Assembly: GCA_016182655.1 (NCBI GenBank)
Contig: JACPGB010000013.1
Coordinates: 1 to 38,263 of the forward strand
Direction: 5' to 3'
DNA length: 38,263 nt
DNA from: Deltaproteobacteria bacterium
GTDB lineage: Bacteria > Desulfobacterota > GWC2-55-46
Positions within the stretch are counted from its first letter, which is position 1; every line of letters starts with the position of its first letter. The translations under genes were made by a program, and so were the position numbers. Positions 16,050 to 23,305 of the stretch are shown here, piece after piece. The notes under the pieces were generated by a model. The model made no database searches. It was not told where the DNA came from and saw nothing but the letters and a program-made list of their open reading frames with translations.

Positions 16050-16640
16050 TATTTTTTGTCCTGCCCCTGCCCTTGTTTTTCGGACCCATACCCAGGTCTG
16101 AGAGCGAATACCCCTTCCCGAGTAGGTCTTTAAGGTATGCGTCTATCTTTTCGAATGAACCCTCCTTTATCCAGACCAATATCGGAGAATCCACCAAGGC
16201 TTTGATAACTCTTTCTTTTTTAACACGATTGATGTTGCTTTTCAACAGCTTATTCCGGACCTTGCCGATGAAAGGAGCGGGTCCCGGTCTACTATGGAGG
16301 GCACAATGAACGAGCATCTCTCCGGGTCGTCGACCGTGTTTATAAGGACCCCTCGTTTTTGCGCCTCATTATATACGGAGGCGTTTACCGCCCTGTCGTT
16401 TGAGGCCGAGACCGCGAGGAAGACGCCGATGAGATCGCCCTCCTGGTACTTCCTTTTTATGAGCTCGATGCTTCCCTTATCCGCAAGTCCCTTTACGGCC
16501 TTTGAGGCCGTCGGGCTTACGACCGTGACCTCTGCCCCGGCTGAGAGGAGGCCTTCGATCTTCCGGAGGGCGACAGCTCCCCCGCCTATTACGAGGCACT
16601 GCCGCCCCTTTATGTCGAGAAATACCGGATAGTATCGCAT
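16042..16640 (-). pseudogene. Precorrin-2 dehydrogenase (CysG N-domain/Met8-like), internally deleted and frameshifted
   Basis: The first frame (from ATG 16640) reads as the NAD-binding domain: YYPVFLDIKGRQCLVIGGGA, then VALRKIEGLLSAGAEVTVVS, TVDDPERCSFIVPSIVDRDP. It then leaves the family pattern and stops at 16242-16244. A second frame continues with a typical C-terminal part (FIGKVRNKLL, KKERVIKALVDSPI, YLKDLLGKGYSLSDLG) and ends at 16042. Between IVDRDPLL and FIGKVRN the conserved segment that normally reads like 'AISTGGxSPxxARxxRxxLE' is missing, so roughly 35-40 codons are deleted with a frame change near 16262-16275. The enzyme oxidises precorrin-2 to sirohydrochlorin; this copy should be inactive unless the sequence is wrong here. 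Confidence 0.8.
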
Positions 16641-16649
16641 TTATGGGGG

Positions 16650-16655
16650 ATTATA
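16650..16655 (-). promoter_or_regulatory. Consensus -10 box for the hem operon, close to the start codon
   Basis: A perfect TATAAT on the minus strand ends 9 nt before the ATG at 16640, so a transcript from it would be nearly leaderless. No convincing -35 is present. The upstream DNA (about 16660-16790) is strikingly AT-rich and holds an inverted repeat GGAAGATTA (16735-16743)/TAATCTTCC (16775-16783). Confidence 0.4.
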
Positions 16656-16847
16656 CCCTCATCCTATCCTTTTTCGTCATAAAAATAGAAAAATTTAGAA
16701 AAATATCAGGCATGTGCCGGGGTATTATCTCAGGGGAAGATTAAAAAAGCCTGAAAAAGAGATATAAATTTTAATAATCTTCCGGGTAGTGGATAGGCGC
16801 TACGATGTGAAAAATTAATGATAAACGAGCCTTTTGCTCAGGCGGGG

Positions 16848-17093
16848 TTAGCGGTCGTTTTTCCCCTGCGTCTTTCGCGCCTCCGAAAGCTCCCGTTTGA
16901 GCTTTATCCTCCCGGGTATCGAAGCTATGAACGCCGTCGCCAACCCGGCGACAAACGTCGCAAGGAGCACGAGCACGAGCGGGGCCTCGAAGGACCACCT
17001 GAGAAAGGAGACTATCGTCGATTGCGAGTTCTGGACCGAGAAGACCACCGCGATAAAGGCGAGGACGATCGCGACCACGAATGAAATGCCCAT
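16848..17093 (-). CDS. LapA-like (DUF1049) small membrane protein
   Basis: From ATG 17093 (AAGGGG upstream) the product is 81 residues: a first membrane helix (MGISFVVAIVLAFIAVVFSV), the polar loop QNSQSTIVSFLRW, a second helix (about 38-60), and a charged tail (KLKRELSEARKTQGKNDR). This QN-x-x-x-V-x(2)-FL spacing between two helices is the DUF1049/LapA pattern. LapA-type proteins are linked to envelope/LPS assembly in E. coli. A longer TTG start at 17150 is less likely. A GGGCCCG/CGGGCCC hairpin lies upstream at about 17127-17145. Confidence 0.8.
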   Translation of the reverse strand: MGISFVVAIVLAFIAVVFSVQNSQSTIVSFLRWSFEAPLVLVLLATFVAGLATAFIASIPGRIKLKRELSEARKTQGKNDR

Positions 17094-17233
17094 AGGCCCC
17101 TTTTTACGGAGGTTTTTTATGAATAGAGGGCCCGTCCGGGCCCTCCGCAATCGACAGGTGTTATTTGAAACTCAATCTCGCCTACTCGAAAGATATTTTA
17201 CTCAGAGCAAACCGCGTACTGTAGCAGGGCCTT

Positions 17234-18682
17234 TCAGACGACCTCCCCGATATGCCATGCCTCGTCGCCCGAGGCGGCGGCGTATACCATCATCACCTCT
17301 CCCCGGCATTCGCTCAAGGGCAGGCGTATCTCGTAGTTATTCGCCTTAAGCGACTCCGCAAAATGGAAGACCGAAGGCCTGAAGACCTCGCCGTCAAATG
17401 CGGTGTCTATCATGACGGATGAGAGCGCGTCGACCCCCTTTTCCCCGAATCTTTCTATTTTTATGACGCAGGTATCGGTCTTTTCGTCTATCGAGTACCT
17501 TGATTTGACTTTGGGGGTGGGTCTCTTGTGGCAATGCGCGCTTTCACCGGCCTCGAAGAGCGAGAACGGGCGCGGCCCTTTGCCAAAGCGCCTCTTCGGG
17601 TTCTCGAGAGACTTAGACGATGCGATGGATAAAAGCCGCTCCTCGACCGTCCGCATGGACAACTCGCCCGAGTCTATCCCTATCCAGCGTCTGCCGAGCT
17701 TTTCAGCGACGGCGAGTGTCGTGCCCGCGCCCGCGAATGCGTCGAGCACGAGGTCGCCATTATTCGATGCGGCGTTTATGATGCGCGCGAGGAGCGCTTC
17801 GGGCTTCTGCGTCGGGTATCCGGTCTTCTCTTCAGTGCTCAAGTGCATGGCGTCCGGGATGTCGTCCCAGACATCTCCCACGAGCTTGTCCTCGATGAGC
17901 CGGTCGCCGTCCTCTTTAAGGAAGTATTTTATCCGGATGTTCCCGTTTTTAGTCTCGTAGACGCGGCCGTCTTTCCTCAAGGCCGCAATTGAAGCGTCGG
18001 TGTAGTCGCCGCGCGGAGAGGTCTTGAACCACCTGCCGGATGAGTCCTCTCGGAACCCCGCCTCGCCCTTCCGCACCCTCTTTTGCGTGAACTGCTGGTT
18101 AAAGACGCGGTGTTTCCCCCCGTACCAGAGTATTATATCGTGGTTCCTGGAAAACTGAGACGCTATCGCCTTCGCGCCCCTGCCGCCGTAGCTCCAGACG
18201 ATGTCGTTAAGGAAGTTCTCCTCGCTGAAGACCTCGTCCATTATTATCTTGATCGAATGGGCCTTCTTCCAGTCGAGGTGGACGAATATGGAGCCGTCGT
18301 CCGAGAGCAACTCGCGTAGCAGTATCAGCCTTTTCCGGAGGAACTCTATAAAAGAGGGGCCGATGATCTTGTCATCGTATGCGCGGTGCTCTTTCTTTGA
18401 TTTGAACGAGAGGTTCGTTGCGAAGGGCGGGTCGATGTATACGAGGCGCACGCCCTTTGAGCCGTCTCCGTTCCGGAGGAGCCCCTCTTGCTTCATTTCA
18501 AGGAGCGTCTTCAAGACCGGCAGGTTCTCTCCGTGGATGAGCATGTTCAATGATGGACCTTGCCCAAAGGCCTTTGTCTCGATGAGCGGCGCGGCCTTGA
18601 CTGAGAGCGCCTTCGCCTCCGTGACCTTGCCCGGGTAGACGAGCTCGCAAGCACCGTTTTTTTCAACCTGCTTTTTTATCAT
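17234..18682 (-). CDS. Orphan beta-class DNA methyltransferase (adenine-N6 or cytosine-N4; Mod-like)
   Basis: The 482-residue protein has motif IV as YIDPPFAT (DPPF at 84-87) before motif I as LDAFAGAGTTLAVAEKLGRR (314-320), the permuted order of beta-class methyltransferases such as type III Mod and CcrM-like enzymes. GYPTQKPEALLARII just before motif I is also typical. DPPF fits adenine-N6 methylation, though N4-cytosine is not excluded. Residues after about 360 form an extra C-terminal region that I cannot name. No restriction subunit is adjacent (neighbours are a LapA-like and a ferredoxin gene), so it is an orphan methylase or part of a broken system. Confidence 0.9.
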   Translation of the reverse strand: MIKKQVEKNGACELVYPGKVTEAKALSVKAAPLIETKAFGQGPSLNMLIHGENLPVLKTLLEMKQEGLLRNGDGSKGVRLVYIDPPFATNLSFKSKKEHRAYDDKIIGPSFIEFLRKRLILLRELLSDDGSIFVHLDWKKAHSIKIIMDEVFSEENFLNDIVWSYGGRGAKAIASQFSRNHDIILWYGGKHRVFNQQFTQKRVRKGEAGFREDSSGRWFKTSPRGDYTDASIAALRKDGRVYETKNGNIRIKYFLKEDGDRLIEDKLVGDVWDDIPDAMHLSTEEKTGYPTQKPEALLARIINAASNNGDLVLDAFAGAGTTLAVAEKLGRRWIGIDSGELSMRTVEERLLSIASSKSLENPKRRFGKGPRPFSLFEAGESAHCHKRPTPKVKSRYSIDEKTDTCVIKIERFGEKGVDALSSVMIDTAFDGEVFRPSVFHFAESLKANNYEIRLPLSECRGEVMMVYAAASGDEAWHIGEVV

Positions 18683-18829
18683 TCAGGTATTCTATATAAA
18701 ATTTCCGTTATATGAAAGTGTTTTGAGGCCGATATCGGGCCAAAAAGGCATTACGCGGATGAGCGAAGTTTTTCCTTGATTTGAAAGGCCGTTTGCCTGA
18801 ATATGAATGTCTGAAAGAAAGGAGGCCGC

Positions 18830-19147
18830 ATGAAACCATACAGGCTCCACATATTCGTCTGCCAGGGCAAGAGGTGCGCCGCAAAGGGCTCCGAGGAGCT
18901 CCTTGATACGCTGAAAGATCGGATAAAGAGGGAAGAGATAAAGGACGTCAAGGTCTCGAAGAGCGGGTGCATGAAGGTCTGCAAGGAAACCGAGACAGAG
19001 GGCGAGTATTCCCCGGCTGTCGTCATATACCCAGAGGGTATCTGGTACAGGAAGGTGACTGTAGCCGACCTCGACGATATAATCGAGAAGCATGTCAAAA
19101 AAGGGGAGGTCGTCGAAAGGCTCCTCCATTACAGGATGGTGAAGTAG
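18830..19147 (+). CDS. Thioredoxin-like [2Fe-2S] ferredoxin
   Basis: The 105-residue protein has cysteines in the pattern C11-X4-C16 (HIFVCQGKRCAAKG) and C47-X3-C51 (KSGCMKVCKE), the ligand set of NuoE-like/thioredoxin-fold [2Fe-2S] ferredoxins. The segments VVIYPEGIWYRKV and DLDDIIEKHV match the end of this domain. It is probably a soluble one-electron carrier; its partner is unknown. AGGAGG lies 6 nt before the ATG. It is divergent from the methyltransferase and followed by an A-type hairpin repeat. Confidence 0.88.
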   Translation: MKPYRLHIFVCQGKRCAAKGSEELLDTLKDRIKREEIKDVKVSKSGCMKVCKETETEGEYSPAVVIYPEGIWYRKVTVADLDDIIEKHVKKGEVVERLLHYRMVK

Positions 19148-19170
19148 CCCGTCAGGGGCGCGCTTCTATA

Positions 19171-19210
19171 ATCTCCCCTCCCTTGATGGGAGGTGACTAA
19201 GGGGAGGGTG
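19171..19210. repeat. Single A-type hairpin repeat
   Basis: CCCCTCCCTTGATGGGAGG followed by GGGGAGGGTG, between the ferredoxin gene and the FG-GAP protein gene. Confidence 0.7.
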
Positions 19211-19252
19211 AAGTCTTTCACAGGCATCACCCGGACAAAGGCATAAGACCGC

Positions 19253-20878
19253 ATGAAGCTTACCTCATACATCAAGATATTCATCTGCCTCATTCTCCTC
19301 TCCATACCTTCGGCGGGGTACGCGAAGACCGTAAGGATAGCGGTCATGCCCTGGAAGGTCAACTCATCCGAGGACATGGAGTTCGTAAAGAACGCCGTAG
19401 CGGACATGCTCTCGTCCCGGCTCGGCTCAAAGGACTCAATCGAGCTCATCCGCCCTGAGGCGATAAAAGAGGCGCTCGGGGATAAGAAGGCATTAAGCGA
19501 ATCCTCGGCGATAGAGGCCGGTAAAAAGCTCAAGGCCGACTACGTCCTCTCGGGCTCCCTTACCGTCATAGGGACCGCCGTGTCCATGGATGCGAGCCTT
19601 GTGGAAGTCTCAAGCGCGGCCTCCACCCCCCTTTACTCGAAGGCCTCGGGGCTCGACTCCGTCGTCGGTCTCATAGACAAGCTCTCCGAGGATGTCCTCG
19701 TTGCGACCGGCCTGAAACAGCCTGTACTGCCGCCGCTCCCGAAGGCAGAGGCAAAGGAGACGCTTACGGCCAGGAGCGACGCGAAGGATGTGGCCCACAG
19801 GCCCGAGGCAGAGAGCTACATCGTAAAGCCGACGGAAGAGGCCAAGAGGCCCGTCATCTGGAAGAGCGCGCTGATCGAAGGCTTATTTAAGGCCGCAATC
19901 TCGGTTGACCTCGACAACGACAATGTGAAAGAGATAGTCCTCCTTTCAGATAAGTCCATCATCATCGCCAAAAAGGACGGGGACGCCCTTAAATCCATTA
20001 AGGAATTAAAAGAGAGCGGGCACGGGGAGTTCTTCGCGGCCTCCGCAATCGACGCCGACAAAGACGGCGCGGAAGAGCTCTACATCTCAAGGATAGAGAA
20101 CGAGCGCGCCTCCGGGCTTGCAATCGAGTTCAGGGATAACGACTATAGGGTAGTCTCAAAGGACATTCCCTTTATGATGAGGACCGTCGAGGGGGAGAAG
20201 GGCACAGTGCTTATCGGCCAGAGGTTCAGGAAGTCCGACGGCATCTACGGAGCGCTGGTTATGCTTGAAAAGAAAGGCTCATCTGTCGTCGAGAAGGGTC
20301 CTTATCCCGTCGCGCTTACGAGAAAGGCCGACATATACAGGTTCGATTCCGTCGACCTTACGGGCGACGGTGTAGCCGAGCTGTTGACGCTGGATGAGAG
20401 GGGATATCTCCACATCTATAAGAAGGGTGACTCAGGCAAGTGGGAGGAAGCGGTGAAATCCGTCGACTACTTCGGAGGCACGCTCAACTACATCAGGTTC
20501 GGGTCCGACCAGCCCGGTGTCGCCGAGCAGGATCCGATCTCTATCGAGGGCAGGTTCTTCCACGCGGATTTGAATAGCGACGGCAAGGTCGAGGTGATCA
20601 TAAAGAAGAACACGCCGGGCGGGCTCGGGCGGAGCGCCGAGAGGGCGTCGTCGTACAAGAGCGGCGAGGTGATGAGCCTCTCGTGGGATGAAAAGGCGAT
20701 GAGCCTTGTGGCTGAGAACTGGCGGACGAAAGAGATCGGCGGGTATGTCTCTGACTTTTTCGTCGGGGACATCGACGGGGACGGGGTGAGCGAGGTGACC
20801 CTGCTCGTCGTCGAGGGGACCGAAAAGCTCTTCGGGACCCCAAAAAGTTATATACTTTCGCTCCGTCTTTCTATATAA
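19253..20878 (+). CDS. Exported FG-GAP/VCBS-repeat protein with TolB/FlgO-like N-terminal domain
   Basis: The 541 residues begin with a signal peptide (MKLTSYIKIFICLILLSIPS, AGYA). Residues ~25-150 (VRIAVMPWKVNSSEDMEFVK ... ADYVLSGSLTVIG) resemble the domain of FlgO/CsgG/TolB-N-type periplasmic or outer-membrane proteins. After a Pro/Lys linker the rest is a run of FG-GAP-like blades with calcium-loop motifs: DLDNDNVKEI, DADKDGAEEL, DLTGDGVAEL, DLNSDGKVEV, DIDGDGVSEV. A beta-propeller in the periplasm or at the cell surface is likely; its binding partner is unknown. It ends 39 nt before the tRNA gene. Confidence 0.8.
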   Translation: MKLTSYIKIFICLILLSIPSAGYAKTVRIAVMPWKVNSSEDMEFVKNAVADMLSSRLGSKDSIELIRPEAIKEALGDKKALSESSAIEAGKKLKADYVLSGSLTVIGTAVSMDASLVEVSSAASTPLYSKASGLDSVVGLIDKLSEDVLVATGLKQPVLPPLPKAEAKETLTARSDAKDVAHRPEAESYIVKPTEEAKRPVIWKSALIEGLFKAAISVDLDNDNVKEIVLLSDKSIIIAKKDGDALKSIKELKESGHGEFFAASAIDADKDGAEELYISRIENERASGLAIEFRDNDYRVVSKDIPFMMRTVEGEKGTVLIGQRFRKSDGIYGALVMLEKKGSSVVEKGPYPVALTRKADIYRFDSVDLTGDGVAELLTLDERGYLHIYKKGDSGKWEEAVKSVDYFGGTLNYIRFGSDQPGVAEQDPISIEGRFFHADLNSDGKVEVIIKKNTPGGLGRSAERASSYKSGEVMSLSWDEKAMSLVAENWRTKEIGGYVSDFFVGDIDGDGVSEVTLLVVEGTEKLFGTPKSYILSLRLSI

Positions 20879-20917
20879 TATGGGTCTTTAAACCTTCCTC
20901 GCAATCCAATCAAAAAC

Positions 20918-20993
20918 GGCGGTGTAGCTCAGTTGGCAGAGCAGGGGTCTCATAAGCCCCGCGTCGGTGGTTCGACTCCACCCACCGCCACCA
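20918..20993 (+). tRNA. tRNA-Met (anticodon CAT), elongator type
   Basis: A complete cloverleaf: acceptor GGCGGTG/CACCGCC, D arm GCTC...GAGC, anticodon stem GGGGT/GCCCC with loop CTCATAA, T arm GGTGG TTCGACT CCACC, and an encoded CCA. The paired G1-C72 argues against the initiator; tRNA-Ile with a modified CAT anticodon is not formally excluded. Confidence 0.95.
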
Positions 20994-21061
20994 GATATTT
21001 CAGACAATCCGATTTTTATAATGGGGTCAGGGCCGCCTCGGGATCAGGCGGCTTGGTATCA

Positions 21062-21102
21062 ATGGATACTTGACTTCTCATTATGGATATTTTATTATCC
21101 AT
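21062..21102 (+). promoter_or_regulatory. Promoter and ATGGATA operator of the HTH-MNT/HEPN operon
   Basis: TTGACT (21070-21075), a 17-nt spacer and TATTAT (21093-21098) form a good promoter. ATGGATA occurs at 21062-21068 and 21083-21089 (21 bp apart, two helical turns), and its complement TATCCAT at 21096-21102, so a palindrome covers the -10 box and a direct repeat flanks the -35. This is the layout expected for autorepression by the HTH antitoxin. Confidence 0.55.
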
Positions 21103-21104
21103 TC

Positions 21105-21713
21105 GTGAAGATACGCAGGGTCCTTGAATCCATATTCGGCAGTCCTGCAAAGGTAGGTATCCTCAGGGTGCTCTTTGTCTCCCCCCAGCCGTTGAGCGGA
21201 AGGCAGGTGGGGGAGCTTTCCGGGCTTACCCACAAAGGGGCGATACAGGCGTTGGGGTCTCTGGTCGAGCTCGGCGCGGTCAGGCAGCGAAGAGTCGGAA
21301 GGGCTTACCAGTACTCTCTCTCGAAGGGGAATATCTTTGTCGAAAAGATCATAGCCCCGTGCATCAAAGCGGAAAAAGGACTGCTTGATGATTTAAAAAA
21401 TGACATTGTCGCGCATTTCGGAAAGGATGCCGTCAGCCTTGTCCTGTACGGCAGTCTTGCCAGGGGCGAAGAGAAAAAGGGAAGCGATATAGACGTCATT
21501 GCCGTGGTAAGGGGTAAAAACGAAAAAACAGAGGTCGAGGAAAATGCCGCCTCGAAGGCCCCGTATTTTAACGAGAGATACGGCGGACTGCTGTCCCTTC
21601 AATGTTTTACTCTCGATGAGATTAAAAGAAGGAAGGCCCTGCCCCTTTTTAAATCCATAAAGAAAGAGGGGGTGCTTCTTTCCGGCAAGCCCCTTGGGGG
21701 AATATCCGGGTGA
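21105..21713 (+). CDS. HTH-nucleotidyltransferase (MNT) antitoxin of a HEPN/MNT module
   Basis: Residues ~1-75 form a winged helix (RVLESIFGSPAKVGILRVLF, GRQVGELSGLTHKGAIQALG). Residues ~90-200 form a minimal nucleotidyltransferase with the active-site signature YGSLARGEEKKGSDIDV (GS at 116-117, D128 and D130). In HEPN/MNT toxin-antitoxin pairs the MNT protein can neutralise the HEPN RNase by AMPylating it. I chose GTG 21105 because the family starts at this point and the promoter -10 lies just upstream; transcription would begin at or next to this codon, so the mRNA may be leaderless. ATG 21021 is an alternative giving 28 extra, odd residues. It overlaps the HEPN gene by 4 nt. Confidence 0.8.
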   Translation: MKIRRVLESIFGSPAKVGILRVLFVSPQPLSGRQVGELSGLTHKGAIQALGSLVELGAVRQRRVGRAYQYSLSKGNIFVEKIIAPCIKAEKGLLDDLKNDIVAHFGKDAVSLVLYGSLARGEEKKGSDIDVIAVVRGKNEKTEVEENAASKAPYFNERYGGLLSLQCFTLDEIKRRKALPLFKSIKKEGVLLSGKPLGGISG

Positions 21714-22120
21714 CAAAGAAGCGGAAGACGAGGGCCGTAGAGAAGAGCCAGTACCGAGCCTTTCTTTCAAAGGCGAATGACTTTGCATTCATGATGGAGA
21801 TGGCCCTTAAGGAGGGCAAGTGGAACTCAGCCGGGTTGCAGGCTGTCCATGCCGTGATCTCCGCCAGTGACGCCGTCATCGTGTATTACGGCGGCGTAAG
21901 AAGCTCGGAGCTTGACCACAGGGAGGTCGTCGGCCTGCTTCAAGATATCATAGGAGAGGACGCTTCGACCGCAGGCAGGCATGTAATAAGGGTTATCGGG
22001 AAAAAGAACCTTGTCGAGTACGAAGAAAGGGTTATCACACAAACAGAGGCAAGGGATATGGCGGATCATGCGAGAAGGTTTCTTGAATGGGCGGCTGGAA
22101 TGCTGCCAGGAAAGGATTAG
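21710..22120 (+). CDS. HEPN-domain protein, putative RNase toxin
   Basis: The 136-residue all-helical protein is translationally coupled to the MNT gene through a GTGA overlap. It carries FLSKANDFAFMMEMALKEG, AVHAVISASDAVIVYYGGVR and an R64-X5-H70 motif (RSSELDH), consistent with the RX4-6H RNase signature of HEPN proteins, then a C-terminal helix EARDMADHARRFLEWAAGM. It probably cleaves or otherwise disables RNA when free of its partner. The neighbouring orphan CRISPR array starts about 100 bp downstream, hinting at a small defence locus. The assignment rests on gene pairing and motif rather than close family recognition. Confidence 0.75.
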   Translation: MTKKRKTRAVEKSQYRAFLSKANDFAFMMEMALKEGKWNSAGLQAVHAVISASDAVIVYYGGVRSSELDHREVVGLLQDIIGEDASTAGRHVIRVIGKKNLVEYEERVITQTEARDMADHARRFLEWAAGMLPGKD

Positions 22121-22193
22121 GCGTTAGAGGATTATAGGGATGCAAGACCATATACCGCTACCGGATATTCAGTCAAGCTATTCGAAATAATAT

Positions 22194-22543
22194 TGGTGGG
22201 CGGAGCCCACCCTACGAGACTTGATGAATAAAGGATTGAAACATATTGTTGCCGAGGTCATCGGAGAGCGTGGACTGCCCCGTAAGGAACTAAGACTTGA
22301 TGAATAAAGGATTGAAACTTGGAGAGGCGGTTGCCGCCGTTCGTGCCGTCGAGTGTAAGGAACTAAGACTTGATGAATAAAGGATTGAAACGTCACAGCC
22401 TGAGGTACGAAGCCCTCTTCGTTGAACTTGTAAGGAACTAAGACTTGATGAATAAAGGATTGAAACGCAGTGGACCGAAACATCGAGATAACGATTAATA
22501 GGGCGTAAGGAACTAAGTCTTGTAGGGTGGGCTCGGCCCACCA
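22194..22543. repeat. 29-bp inverted repeat bracketing the CRISPR array
   Basis: The left arm 22194-22222 and the right arm 22515-22543 are reverse complements with 2 mismatches. Each consists of the dispersed GTAGGGTGGGC hairpin repeat plus 7 bases (AGACTT side) belonging to the CRISPR repeat. The rest of the 483-base gap 22121-22603 is the array and a terminator. Confidence 0.85.
22217..22522 (+). CRISPR. Orphan CRISPR mini-array: 3 full and 2 truncated 37-bp repeats, 4 spacers
   Basis: The repeat begins GTAAGGAACTAAGACTTG and ends ATGAATAAAGGATTGAAAC. Full copies at 22282-22318, 22355-22391 and 22430-22466 are identical. The first copy keeps only repeat bases 12-37 (22217-22242) and the last only bases 1-18 with one change (22505-22522). 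Spacers are 39, 36, 38 and 38 nt. The 3' ATTGAAAC end sets the plus-strand orientation and is common in type I and III arrays. No cas genes and no leader are present in the window. Confidence 0.97.
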
Positions 22544-22573
22544 AAAAAAAGCCCGGGTCAAAATCCCCCGGGC
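22543..22573 (-). terminator. Intrinsic terminator of the gene at 22604-23305
   Basis: On the minus strand a GCCCGGG/CCCGGGC stem with an 8-9 nt loop is followed by eight T. Its T run directly touches the right hairpin of the CRISPR bracket. Confidence 0.9.
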
Positions 22574-22603
22574 CATTCAATCAGAATCTTTTCAAACCTT
22601 CCT

Positions 22604-23305
22604 CTAATTCCTCACCGGCTGTTGCGGGTTGAAGACAAAGCTTATCCCGTGCGCCTTGTATGCGTCCCTGATGGCGTTGGTCGCGAGCTTATATGATTTA
22701 TCAAGCTCCTCAAGACAGCCGTAGTAGTTGTTATCCTCGAGCGCGGCGTGCGATATCATGAGAGAGTCCTGCGCCTCGGCGAGCTGTCTGAACGCGCTCT
22801 CGTCCGGGAACCTCCTAAGTATCCGCTCGGCCGTATTGATGAAGACGACCGCCTCCTCCATATTCTTCTTTATGGTGGTCTCCTTCTTCTCCGCCTCCCT
22901 CTTCTGGGTCTGGAAAGACTCCTCGTACATCACGAGCTCGCGCGTCTCCCAGTTCTGCTCGTTCGATACGAGTATCATAGCGTGCGTGGCCAGCTGGACG
23001 ACCTCTATGAAATCCTCGACCGAATAGGTGTACTGGGCGGTTTCGTAGTGGAATATCCCTTCCTTCATCATGAGCTGGGCGTTTTTCAAAAGAGAGGCCG
23101 CCTCCTTGTTTTCGCCCTGGGCGACTATCTTCTCGGCGGAGTTGAGGTAGGACTTGCTGCTCTCCATCTTGGTCAAAACATCGTTTTTTGCCCTGGTATC
23201 AGATTCGATGTTCGCGCCCTTATGCTCGGGATGGTCGTCGGCCATTGCGGAGGCCGCTAAAAAGATCATCAGCAGAAAGATGATAAAGACCGATTTTTTC
23301 GCCAC
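22604..23305 (-). CDS. Exported helical protein of unknown function
   Basis: From GTG 23305, which has GAGAGGTG a few bases upstream, the product is 233 residues with a clear signal peptide (VAKKSVFIIFLLMIFLAASAMA). A TTG at 23338 would put extra charged residues before the signal and is less likely. The mature part is almost wholly helical and rich in Glu, Lys and Ala (SSKSYLNSAEKIVAQGENKEAASLLK; LMISHAALEDNNYYGCLEEL), suggesting TPR-like or four-helix hairpins in the periplasm. I do not recognise the family. It is divergent from the cytochrome b gene; the 221-bp gap contains a CAAGCCC/GGGCTTG hairpin near 23434-23453. Confidence 0.75.
   Translation of the reverse strand: MAKKSVFIIFLLMIFLAASAMADDHPEHKGANIESDTRAKNDVLTKMESSKSYLNSAEKIVAQGENKEAASLLKNAQLMMKEGIFHYETAQYTYSVEDFIEVVQLATHAMILVSNEQNWETRELVMYEESFQTQKREAEKKETTIKKNMEEAVVFINTAERILRRFPDESAFRQLAEAQDSLMISHAALEDNNYYGCLEELDKSYKLATNAIRDAYKAHGISFVFNPQQPVRN

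Noticed and set aside
20967-21104. N-terminal extension of the HTH-MNT protein into the tRNA gene
   Set aside because: The long frame starts inside the tRNA and passes through the promoter and operator; the domain itself begins at about 21105.
22178-22576. Two open frames covering the CRISPR array
   Set aside because: They translate the CRISPR repeats (FQSFIHQVLVP and similar) and are not genes.
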